A stretch of 64,000 nucleotides of DNA from CAVQUE01 sp046290435. Lineage in GTDB: Bacteria > Actinomycetota > Acidimicrobiia > Acidimicrobiales > UBA8592. The stretch spans positions 1 through 64,000 of the forward strand of contig JBKAGO010000066.1 in assembly GCA_046290435.1 (NCBI GenBank), written 5' to 3'. The stretch's first letter is position 1, and each line of letters opens with the position of its first letter. Positions 22,201-29,076 of this stretch are shown piece by piece. A program made the translations under genes and the position numbers. The notes under the pieces were generated by a model. That model was not told the DNA's origin. It saw nothing but the letters and a program-made list of their open reading frames with translations, and did not search any database.

Positions 22201-22407
22201 ATAGAGGTAGAGCCAGGCCGCCATGCCCGACACGGACTCGACGAGGCGCACGAGACGCCGGCCGGTCGCGGGTGACGCTCCTGCAGGCGCACCAAGGGCT
22301 TCTGCATCCGCCGGGTCGGATGGCGCCGGCGGCGCATCGACCGGGAGGGGCGCCGTCGTCGGCGCGGTCACCTCCGGGAGGGGAGCCGCCCCGGCAGGCG
22401 CGTTCAT
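19288..22407 (-). CDS. SipW-type signal peptidase fused to membrane-GGDEF-EAL module
   Basis: 1,039 residues. Residues 60-210 form a signal peptidase I domain of the SipW/ER type: a TM at about 64-90, Ser96 in SGSM, His137 in THRV, the GDAN box at 151-154, and a second TM. Several further TMs (about 240-400) form a membrane sensor-like region, followed by a GAF-like segment (about 430-570). The diguanylate cyclase domain has an intact GGDEF at 663-667 but no RxxD inhibitory site. The EAL domain has E790-A-L, N849, E881, D910-D911, K931, E967 and Q987, the metal and catalytic positions of active c-di-GMP phosphodiesterases. Both activities could work. It starts and ends in ATGA overlaps within the operon. 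A link between signal-peptide cleavage outside and c-di-GMP turnover inside is my inference. Confidence 0.88.
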   Translation of the reverse strand: MNAPAGAAPLPEVTAPTTAPLPVDAPPAPSDPADAEALGAPAGASPATGRRLVRLVESVSGMAAWLYLYLIALLGAWVVLAMLLTGWMPVVISSGSMQPTLRPGDIVLLDEHPPDLLAQRNVITYTDPDGSGELVTHRVHAVDDDGYVTKGDANPTPDTSKVAVDSIEGVARLVVPLVGLPLLWLERGDTSSLVAWGVLSLGALVVAFARVRRYRRDGDKRERARHTPAAGRAIRRVRTLVAAMIIGQFVIDSSRFEISGVGLAPWQLLAGSLGMLALINTASFVTARSEDSGRVARMSMLELVGDTVMVIGLTTATGTSGIGWVLFALPIIEAAARFRLSGALVHWMVLTGIALASRVWMIERAPGATTELIGELERVLDQLSVLLLVVIPGAHLIEQLTGDVLAQRKVTERAVERGRMLEHVAEVSRDINRIGSEVFEAIAEAVQAVGFDRTDVAMRVGDDWVILQAAGTTGPPLPTPGAPGSGLRPVDLELREVAVTSDDHDHDDASALEALGVGYLARLTLSDRDDAMIVLRAMVADPATLRTGGIEALRLLAGQATVALQNERLISELQSVHDEMERQANHDSLTGLPNRGHFMARLEAAVAGATDPSRRHVVLFMDLDGFKPVNDDLGHDIGDRLLEAVATRLDTIVGARGFVARLGGDEFTALLNPVATPAEAEKIAKEIRDATSAPYRIGPHVVTVAASVGMAYSGAGLSAGELLRRADAAMYAAKAQKAVLPFVVYHTDLDANDRREARLADEFVKAMRADELELYYQPVLRADHGLCGAEALLRWNHRDLGSVSVASMLQVAERGRLVPELNRWILGRAARDVRSLGLPSDRDFFVAVNASPTELASEFLPMNVANALEVSGLAAHNLVIELSERIVTGDISHAENLLRLSGLGVQLALDDFGSGSTSLAHLRGLPISMLKIDRVLVQQAATSHPDRVILDSVVNLAHGLGLLVVAEGLETEEHRVATIEAGADLLQGYLLHRPMPLASLRAVLDQVGTAAVPVAPKPAVVARPTTDRATASIGSGSVS

Positions 22408-22964
22408 GGACGGACCTCGACCAGCATCGAGAACTCGACGACGCGTCCCTGGGCGCGGTTGTCGTCCCGTACGACCGCCACCGCCCGCAGCCCCACGGTG
22501 TCGCCGGTCTGGGCGCGAGGTTCGATCGTCAGCCCGGTTGCGAAGCTGTCATGGGTCTGCCAGAAGTCCATGAGCGAGCCGGTGAAGACCACGCTGCCCG
22601 ATGCGTCGGACGCGCAGTCGGGTGCCACCTCGAGGGTCATGTCCACGAATCGGTCGAGGCCCGTCGTCGCCGCCGGCGTCGCATAGGCGCGCATGGTCCC
22701 GGCGAGAGACCCCGTGTACGCGATGTCCACGCAGCCCTCGATGGTCGAGCCCGGATACAGACCATCCGCGTCGAACAGAAACCGTTGCGCGCTCGATTCC
22801 TGCTGGAGCTCCACCGTGCCCGAGCGGAAGAAGCCGACCGTTTCGGTGGTCGCACTCACCCGCGCCGAACTGGTCGCGACTGCGGACCAGACCAGTGCTC
22901 CGGCCGCGACGATCACGGCGATCCCGCCGACGAGGACGCCGACACGACGTATGCCACCGGTCAT
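22404..22964 (-). CDS. Small TasA-like exported protein
   Basis: 186 residues. A short basic start, a hydrophobic segment (about 7-28) and then SARVSATTETVGFFRSGTVEL follow the SipW-type signal layout of TasA/camelysin proteins. The mature domain is small, beta-rich and contains two cysteines (EGCVDI and PDCASD), similar in order to the 200-residue protein at 18689-19291. ATGA overlaps join it to the PilZ protein upstream and the signal-peptidase/GGDEF-EAL fusion downstream. Family membership is inferred from layout and neighbours. Confidence 0.58.
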   Translation of the reverse strand: MTGGIRRVGVLVGGIAVIVAAGALVWSAVATSSARVSATTETVGFFRSGTVELQQESSAQRFLFDADGLYPGSTIEGCVDIAYTGSLAGTMRAYATPAATTGLDRFVDMTLEVAPDCASDASGSVVFTGSLMDFWQTHDSFATGLTIEPRAQTGDTVGLRAVAVVRDDNRAQGRVVEFSMLVEVRP

Positions 22965-25696
22965 GGAGCGGGATCCTCAACGGATTCGGGGTCGACAGCG
23001 GGGTCCGTGACGGTGGATGCATCGGCTTCGGCGGGTTCCAGGGGCGAGATCGTCGGCTGCCCACCCTCACCGGCGCCGGGCTCGCCGGGCTCGCCGGATT
23101 CGGCGGTCGGGGTCGGTGCCTCACCGTCGCCGGGATCATCCTGGGTCACCTGATCCGATGATGCGATCGGCGGTTCGGGTTCGGGTTCGGTGGGCGTGGG
23201 CGTGGGCGTGGGCGTGGGCGTGGATGTGGATGTGGGTCGGGGATCGGCGGGCGCCTCGTCGGTGACGGGCGCAGCGGCCTGGAGGGGCACGACCGTCCCC
23301 GACGGCAACGCCACCTCGGTACCGCCGACGATCTCGAGCTTCACGACTTCGCCGTCGACGGTGCGCACCGTAATTCGCCCGGGCAGCAACTCGATGCCCG
23401 ACTCGAACGGCTGCCAGCCCGATCCCATGTCGATCTCGTCGACCGTCGGCCCGGAGGGATCCTGCACGAGCCGGACCAGCTCGACGACGACGGCGCCGTT
23501 GTCGTCCACATCGGCGATCACACGGCGCCCGTCGAGGGTGACCTCGAGCGTCGCGGTGTCGACCCCGCCGACGGTGTCGAGAGCCAAACAGCCGTCGATG
23601 CCGGTGATGCCTGCAGCGCTCCAGCCGGGATCAGTGGCGTCGACGCCCTGCACATAGGTCTGGATCTCGAGACCCTCGATGCCGCCGGCCGAGGACGTGA
23701 CGCAGATGCTCGACGGCACTGCGGCGAACGCCGGGCCCGCCGCTGCGGTCGTGATTCCCAGCACCGCTGCGGTCGCGGTCAGGGCACGGAGCGCCCGACG
23801 CCGCAACGGTGCGGTGGCGATCTCGAAGTCCCCGGGACACTGCTCGGGCGCGGCGCTCGCGGGCTCGGCGGCATGCAGGGCCAGGAAGGGCTGCTCGATC
23901 GTGCAGTACGAGATGAGTGCCGCCCGGTCGACGGCTGTCAGGTCGGCCAACGTCGCCCCGACCCGGACCCGGCCATCGTCGAGAGCAACCACGGAGCGGA
24001 CGGTCGCCATTGCCCGGACCTGCGACGTCGACCCGTCGATGCGGGGCAGGTGCAGCTCGATGGCGAGCGGAGCGCCGGCATCCGGCGCGGTGTGCGTCAC
24101 GAACCCGACACCGTTTGCTGCGAGGTCGATCGTCGTCGCCCGTTCGCCGTCCACGACGATCGGGATGGCGGTCCTGATGCGGAACGCCTGCCGGCGCTGA
24201 CGGCGGCCCACGACCAGCTGCACGACGTCGAGCATCGGCACCAGGGTCGCCAGCCCGACAGCGATCACGAGGACCCGTTCGGCAGAGGTGAACGCCGGGA
24301 GCATGCCGTCCCAGATCAGGGTCGCGGCCCGAGCCAGGATCGCGAGCTCGACCAGGACGATCGAGGCCGTCAACAGCCGGAGGCGGCCCAGCCGTTGCCA
24401 GGCTGCATCGCCGACATGGTCCGCAGCTTGGCTGCGGCGCATCATCGACACGGCCGCGATGCCGGCCATGTCGGCGCCCGCTGTCCGCCATGCGCCACGG
24501 ATCCAGTCGCCGAGCGCCATCGTGTCGCCGGCGATGCGGCGCCTCGCCAGGGTGCCGAGGAGGAACACGATGCCGGCCGCGGGCGCCATGACATGCACCG
24601 GCGCGGAGAAGGGGATCGTGCCCGACACGATCACCGCACTCAACACGACTGCGAACGCGACCAGCCGGATGCCGTCGAACCAGGGGGTCAGCGTGGCGAG
24701 ATGTCGCAATCGGACGCGCATGGGGATGGAGCGTCCGGTCAGCGGACTGTCGACGCCGCGCACGATGGCGAGCGAGCGGGCCACGTGCGCGCTGCGTTCG
24801 GCGAGGTACGCGTCGAGGGTGTCAGGAGCTGCGACCCGCACGAGGGGACGTCGTTCGAAGCGGCTCTCGAACCCGGCGGCGTGCAGGCGCACGAGCAGCG
24901 ACTCGACGCTGCGGGTTCGTCCCCGCATCGGTGGCGCCTGGGCGGTGGCGGCGACGAGCGGCTCGCGGCGCACGACCGACCCCGGACCGTCCCATGGGGC
25001 GAGGCCGCGGGTCGACAGCGCAGGATTCAGGACACTCCTGCCGAGCGCGTGCTCGTCACGGCCCCTGTCGATGTGCACCATCGAGTCGTCATTGCGGGCG
25101 CCGACCCCGATCTGGACGACAGCGACCCGCGGGTCGTCGAGCATGCGTGCGGCGGAGTCGACGTCGGGCATCGGTGTCTGCCCGGCGCTGATCCACAGGA
25201 CCCGGTCGTTCGAGACCAGATCCGAGAACAGCACCAGCGGGTCGTCGACCGGAGCCGTCGGCGCGAGGTCGTAGAACACGCCGTGATTGCGTGCCAGGTC
25301 GGCGATCTCGGGGCGGCGGATCGTGTCGAGGACCACGATCGCCCGTTCGCTTGGCAGCGCGTCGCATGCGATCAGCGAGATCTCGACCTCGTCGGGTGTC
25401 GCGCCTGCGGCGCCGATCACGACGTCGAGCGGTGAGTGGGTCACCTCGTCGATGCCGGCCAGAGGCCGCTGGCGGCGCCGCGCCAGCAACGCAAGGGCGG
25501 TCAGGCTCGACGCAGCCCAGATCTCGACCAGCAGGAGCGGGATCGACAACGCCAGACGCGAGCCCGTCCCGAGCGTTGTGGAACGCCATGCCAGGTAGGC
25601 GAAGGTGGCGCCGAGGGCGAGGAGCACGGCCGGATCCGGGCGCGCCGCGCGAGGGCGACCTCGGGTGTCCCTACGCGCACCGAACGGCGACCTCAT
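22961..25696 (-). CDS. Cellulose-synthase-like membrane protein with PilZ domain and exported tail; GT motifs lost
   Basis: 911 residues. Two TMs (about 22-72) lead into a region (85-330) that aligns by eye with the BcsA GT2 domain, for example LDVVIGAAG, a short RRPEIADLARNHGV helix and DDPRVAVVQ. The catalytic landmarks are absent: the DxD position reads ISAGQ, TED reads VES, and QxxRW reads ERSAHV. More TMs (342-384 and 440-498) precede a PilZ domain with RxxxR at R502-R506 and D524-x-A-x-N-G529, where the usual Ser is Ala. After PilZ an internal signal-like segment (632-658, ending AFA-AV) leads to an exported domain and a PTPT-rich tail. It is the first gene of the coupled operon. It is probably a c-di-GMP-sensing pseudoenzyme rather than a polymer synthase. 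The start at 25696 is chosen because the upstream extension runs through the shared leader element. Confidence 0.72.
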   Translation of the reverse strand: MRSPFGARRDTRGRPRAARPDPAVLLALGATFAYLAWRSTTLGTGSRLALSIPLLLVEIWAASSLTALALLARRRQRPLAGIDEVTHSPLDVVIGAAGATPDEVEISLIACDALPSERAIVVLDTIRRPEIADLARNHGVFYDLAPTAPVDDPLVLFSDLVSNDRVLWISAGQTPMPDVDSAARMLDDPRVAVVQIGVGARNDDSMVHIDRGRDEHALGRSVLNPALSTRGLAPWDGPGSVVRREPLVAATAQAPPMRGRTRSVESLLVRLHAAGFESRFERRPLVRVAAPDTLDAYLAERSAHVARSLAIVRGVDSPLTGRSIPMRVRLRHLATLTPWFDGIRLVAFAVVLSAVIVSGTIPFSAPVHVMAPAAGIVFLLGTLARRRIAGDTMALGDWIRGAWRTAGADMAGIAAVSMMRRSQAADHVGDAAWQRLGRLRLLTASIVLVELAILARAATLIWDGMLPAFTSAERVLVIAVGLATLVPMLDVVQLVVGRRQRRQAFRIRTAIPIVVDGERATTIDLAANGVGFVTHTAPDAGAPLAIELHLPRIDGSTSQVRAMATVRSVVALDDGRVRVGATLADLTAVDRAALISYCTIEQPFLALHAAEPASAAPEQCPGDFEIATAPLRRRALRALTATAAVLGITTAAAGPAFAAVPSSICVTSSAGGIEGLEIQTYVQGVDATDPGWSAAGITGIDGCLALDTVGGVDTATLEVTLDGRRVIADVDDNGAVVVELVRLVQDPSGPTVDEIDMGSGWQPFESGIELLPGRITVRTVDGEVVKLEIVGGTEVALPSGTVVPLQAAAPVTDEAPADPRPTSTSTPTPTPTPTPTEPEPEPPIASSDQVTQDDPGDGEAPTPTAESGEPGEPGAGEGGQPTISPLEPAEADASTVTDPAVDPESVEDPAP

Positions 25697-25765
25697 CGGC
25701 TCTCCATCGACATCTACCGACTCAGAATCGGCAGAAGGCCTGCCGAAATGAGCCTGTGCGGAGGG

Positions 25766-25799
25766 TCGGGCACCTTCGCCCAGAGCCTCCGGCGGTGCC
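25766..25799 (-). promoter_or_regulatory. Conserved leader element, copy 2
   Basis: The minus strand reads GGCACC-GCCGG-AGGCTCTGGGCGAA-N4-CCCGA. The 14-nt core (25775-25788) is 78 nt before the ATG at 25696, the same distance as copy 1 before 14318. A hairpin TCGGCAG-N5-CTGCCGA (25728-25746) lies between element and start. No riboswitch class I know matches the core. Confidence 0.55.
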
Positions 25800-25853
25800 A
25801 TTGCCGAGCGTCGTAGGGTGTCAGCACCGACGGTCACTGCGATGGGAGCAACC

Positions 25854-26822
25854 ATGGGGTTCGGGCACGACACCACCGCCGACGAGGTCCTCGACGGCAT
25901 CGATCTGACAGGGCGGACGATGGTGGTGACCGGTGCTTCGGGAGGAATCGGCCTCGAGACGGCACGGGCGTTGGCAGCGCACGGCGCCACCGTGGTGCTC
26001 GCCGCGCGCGACGAGGCGAAACTGGCCGCCGCCATCGAGTCGATCACCGCTGCGCACCCCGGCGTGTCCGTCGACACCCTTGTCGTCGACCTCGCCGATC
26101 TGGCCTCGGTGCGGATTGCGGCGAACGGACTCCGGGCGCGGTATCCCGCCATCGACGCGCTCATCAACAATGCCGGTGTCATGGCCACCCCCGACCAGCA
26201 CCGGACCGCCGACGGGTTCGAGACCCAGTTCGGCGTCAACCATCTGGGGCACTTTGCGTTCACGCTGTTGCTGTCCGGTGCGCTCGAGGCCGCGAAGCCG
26301 GCACGCCTGGTGAACCTCAGCTCCGCCGGACACGGCATGGGCGACATCGACTTCGACGACCCCAACTTCGAGCGTCGCCCCTACGACAAGTTCGAGGCCT
26401 ACGGGCAGTCGAAGATGGCCAACATCTTGTTCACGGTCGGCTTCGACCGCCTCTTCGGACCGCGGGGCGTGCGGGCCTACGCCGTGCACCCGGGCGGGAT
26501 CCGCACCGATCTCGGCCGCCACTTCACCGCCGAGGACGCGAAGCGACTGATGGAGCAGATCGCACAGGCGAGCACCGCCGACGGCGAGCCGATGCGTTGG
26601 AAGAGCCCGGCCGAGGGCGCGGCCACGACGGTGTGGGCGGCGGTGTCGCCCGACCTCGACGGCCACGGCGGCATCTATCTCGAGGACTGCGGGTTCTCCC
26701 AGCCCCGGACTCCGGGGGGCGGCAAGGGCAGCGGCTATGAGCCCTCTGCGCTCGATCCCGATCGGGCCGAACGGCTGTGGCAGCTCTCGATGGATCTCGT
26801 CGGCGATGCCATCACCGGCTGA
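25854..26822 (+). CDS. Short-chain dehydrogenase/reductase
   Basis: 322 residues. The NAD(P)-binding motif TGASGGIG, the structural NNAG motif and the catalytic Ser (NLSS) with Tyr-x-x-x-Lys (YGQSK) are all present, so it should be an active oxidoreductase. The length and the long C-terminus with GGIYLEDCGFSQP resemble the retinol/protochlorophyllide-reductase-like branch of SDRs. The start at 25854 follows a GGGAG ribosome site; an earlier in-frame start at 25818 has none. It is divergent from the PilZ operon, with the operon leader element lying in the shared upstream region. The substrate is unknown. Confidence 0.85.
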   Translation: MGFGHDTTADEVLDGIDLTGRTMVVTGASGGIGLETARALAAHGATVVLAARDEAKLAAAIESITAAHPGVSVDTLVVDLADLASVRIAANGLRARYPAIDALINNAGVMATPDQHRTADGFETQFGVNHLGHFAFTLLLSGALEAAKPARLVNLSSAGHGMGDIDFDDPNFERRPYDKFEAYGQSKMANILFTVGFDRLFGPRGVRAYAVHPGGIRTDLGRHFTAEDAKRLMEQIAQASTADGEPMRWKSPAEGAATTVWAAVSPDLDGHGGIYLEDCGFSQPRTPGGGKGSGYEPSALDPDRAERLWQLSMDLVGDAITG

Positions 26823-26946
26823 CCGGCTCGCGGAGCCCAGCCGGCGGGGTCAGGGCCGACCGGCTCGTCGGGTGGACCGGCGTTTCGAGGCCGACCCGGC
26901 TCGGCGGGGCCGACCCGGGCGATCGAGCCCGGCGGGGAACCGGCGG

Positions 26947-28737
26947 TCAGGCGACGCGGACGCCGATGGTGTGGTGGCCGGTGGCGCCGTCGGGAGCGAC
27001 CGGTGTGCGCTCCGGCGGCTGGGTCTCGCCCAGCCCGTCGGTGGCGCGGACCTGGATGGTGTGATCGCCGGGCGTCGCGTCCCAGCTGATCATCCACTGC
27101 CGCCACGAGTTCTCCGACAGCTCGCCGCTGAGTGTCGCCTCGATCCAGTCGCCGTCGTCGATGCGGACCTCGACCCGGTCGACGGACCGCTTGCCCGCCC
27201 AGGCGACCCCGGCGACGGCGGTCGGACCGGCGGGCACGGTGGCGCCGTTCGACGGCACATCGATACGGCTCTGGGTCTTGATGGGGCCTTCCTTGGCCCA
27301 GCCACGCGGGATCCAGTAGCCGTCGTAGCCCTCCCAGGTGGTGAGCTCGATCTCCTTCAGCCACTTCGTGGCCGAGACGTACCCGTAGAGGCCGGGCACG
27401 ACGAGGCGGGCGGGGAAGCCGTGCCGGACCGGCAACGGCTCGCCGTTCATGGTGAGTGCCACCATCGCCGGACGGCCGTCGTAGGCGACCTCGGTGGGGA
27501 AGCCGCCGGTCCAATCGTCGACCGAGCGCCCGACGATCTGGGTGGCGCCGTCTTGGACGCCGGCCATGTCGAGCAGCGTCGAGAGGGGAACGCCGGTCCA
27601 CACGGCATTGCCGACGAGGCCGCCGCCGACCTCGTTCGACACACAGGACAGGGTGATGACCTCTTCGATCTGGTCCATGGCGAGGAGGTCGTCGAAGGTG
27701 AGCGTGACCTCGTTGTCGACCATGCCCATGATGGTGAGGTTCCAGTCGCCCGGGTCGACCTGCGGCGGCGAGAACGCCGTGTCGATGCGGTAGAAGTCGT
27801 CGTTGGGGGTGACGAGCGCCGAGATCCCCTCGACCGCGTCGAAGGTCTCCGAGGCGGGCACGGCGTCGAGCACGGTGCTGGGGGAGTCGAGCACCCCGCC
27901 GGAGGAGCCGCCCAGCTGCGCGGCCACCTGCGTTCGGGCGCTCTCGACATTCTGGCCGTTGCGCAGGGCCCGCCCGACTGCGGATCCGAACAGGGCGAAG
28001 AGCGCCGCGCCGCCGGCGACGCCGAGGAACCGACGCCGTGCGGGGCTCGAGAATGCTGCCGGACCGACGTACTGGGCTTCGGCCCCGTCGGCTGTCCGGT
28101 GATCGGCGACATCGGCGGGGCTGCCGGGCAGCCAGCGCAGGAGCCGGGTGAGGACGAACACGCCGACGGCGATGGTCGTGAGCGCTGCGACCCAGGACCA
28201 GAACGCCGAGCCGAGCGGGCTCCGGGCCGCGGCCCAGCCGCCGAAGAGGCCGGCGGCGACGAACGCGCCGACACCGATGCGGCGGTTGCGTCGGGATGCG
28301 ACGCCGACAACGGCGCCGAGCACGAGGGTGGTGGCGACGATGCCGACGACGGTGACGGTCTTCTGGTTGGTGCCGAAGGTCTCGCGGCTCCAGCTGGTGA
28401 TTCCCTGAGGGCTGAAGTCGACGAGGACGTCGAAGATCGCCACGGGCAGCGACACGATGCTCGTGGACAGCCCGGAGAAGAGCTCGCCGGTCGCGAGCGC
28501 AGCGGCTGCCGCTATCAGCCCGGCCAGCGCCGCCCAGACAGCGCCGCCGAGGGGTGCGTCGGCGGGAGTGGAGGCGGCGTGGCCCGTACCCGGGAGGGCG
28601 GCGGCAGGTCCGCCGGAGATGTCGGCCGCCCGAGGCCGGTCGGTGCTCGGCTCGCGACGGGGCGACGAAGAGCTGCCGGGTGCGTCGGGCCGGTCGGCGG
28701 TGTTGCCGGTGCCGTCGCTGTCGATGGTCGAGGTCAT
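26947..28737 (-). CDS. Membrane-anchored sulfite-oxidase-family molybdopterin oxidoreductase
   Basis: 596 residues. A low-complexity N-terminus is followed by about five TM segments (roughly residues 65-215), then RRRFLGVAGG with a hydrophobic stretch, which looks like an internal twin-arginine-like anchor. The extracytoplasmic part has the molybdopterin-binding domain with the cofactor-ligating cysteine in LSCVSNEVGG, conserved HGFPARLVVPGLYGY, and a C-terminal Mo-co dimerisation domain. This family oxidises sulfite or related substrates outside the membrane; the substrate here cannot be read from sequence. It is a single gene, convergent with the SDR and divergent from rsgA. A longer frame up to 28863 is open, but the 28737 ATG gives a more normal N-terminus. 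Confidence 0.85.
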   Translation of the reverse strand: MTSTIDSDGTGNTADRPDAPGSSSSPRREPSTDRPRAADISGGPAAALPGTGHAASTPADAPLGGAVWAALAGLIAAAAALATGELFSGLSTSIVSLPVAIFDVLVDFSPQGITSWSRETFGTNQKTVTVVGIVATTLVLGAVVGVASRRNRRIGVGAFVAAGLFGGWAAARSPLGSAFWSWVAALTTIAVGVFVLTRLLRWLPGSPADVADHRTADGAEAQYVGPAAFSSPARRRFLGVAGGAALFALFGSAVGRALRNGQNVESARTQVAAQLGGSSGGVLDSPSTVLDAVPASETFDAVEGISALVTPNDDFYRIDTAFSPPQVDPGDWNLTIMGMVDNEVTLTFDDLLAMDQIEEVITLSCVSNEVGGGLVGNAVWTGVPLSTLLDMAGVQDGATQIVGRSVDDWTGGFPTEVAYDGRPAMVALTMNGEPLPVRHGFPARLVVPGLYGYVSATKWLKEIELTTWEGYDGYWIPRGWAKEGPIKTQSRIDVPSNGATVPAGPTAVAGVAWAGKRSVDRVEVRIDDGDWIEATLSGELSENSWRQWMISWDATPGDHTIQVRATDGLGETQPPERTPVAPDGATGHHTIGVRVA

Positions 28738-28937
28738 GGAGTCGCCTGCTGATCTGGTGCGAGAGGTCGTCGGCCCCGGGAATGCCGGGCGACGGTGTTG
28801 CCGTCGGAAGGCGTAACGCCGGTGCGGAGCCGATGGTTCCATTCGTTCGGCGGGTGTCGTCATGTCGTGTCGTGCGGCCGGTCGCGCCCCACGGAACCGC
28901 CCTCCATGATGCCCCCTCGGTGAGGTCAGATGGTTCC

Positions 28938-28977
28938 GGCGCCGAAACTGGTTGCTCTGGCGACGGTTTTCGGCGCC
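28938..28977 (+). repeat. Dispersed hairpin repeat family A, copy 1
   Basis: Begins GGCGCCGAAAC and ends GTTTTCGGCGCC, with an inner imperfect stem GTTGC-TCTG-GCGAC. Identical in its 40 nt to copy 2 and closely similar to copy 3 at 40174. Confidence 0.85.
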
Positions 28978-28999
28978 GGTTGGGTGGGGTCATGGTTCT

Positions 29000-29039
29000 G
29001 GCGCCGAAACTGGTTGCTCTGGCGACGGTTTTCGGCGCC
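29000..29039 (+). repeat. Dispersed hairpin repeat family A, copy 2
   Basis: A 40-nt element identical to copy 1, also preceded by a similar tGGTTC(C/T) flank. The flank CATGGTTCT resembles that of copy 3 (CATGGGTTCT). Confidence 0.85.
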
Positions 29040-29076
29040 GGTTCGATGGCCGTGCGAGGTGGGGCACACTGAGGGG

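Larger units (their letters stand above)
28738..29076. other. 339-bp intergenic region with two hairpin repeats
   Basis: Divergent intergenic region between the molybdoenzyme and rsgA. It holds two 40-nt family-A hairpin repeats, 62 bp apart, and the rsgA ribosome site (GAGGGG). I see no gene or RNA in the rest. Confidence 0.7.

Noticed and set aside
20308..22275. 655-codon plus-strand frame opposite the signal-peptidase/GGDEF-EAL gene.
   Set aside because: The minus-strand frame has intact catalytic motifs of three domains; the opposite frame has none.
14388..25799. The shared leader element as a GEMM-type c-di-GMP riboswitch.
   Set aside because: The conserved GEMM-I core (a GGCAAA-like stretch and GNRA tetraloop receptor layout) is not seen, so only a generic leader element is claimed.
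25697..26365. Start of the PilZ protein at 26365, giving 1,134 residues.
   Set aside because: The extra part reads antisense through the SDR gene and crosses the conserved leader element; the ATG at 25696 gives a normal N-terminal membrane segment.
28938..29039. Two 40-nt repeats as a short CRISPR array.
   Set aside because: Only two copies with a 22-nt gap, a palindromic structure, a third copy 11 kb away and no cas genes nearby.
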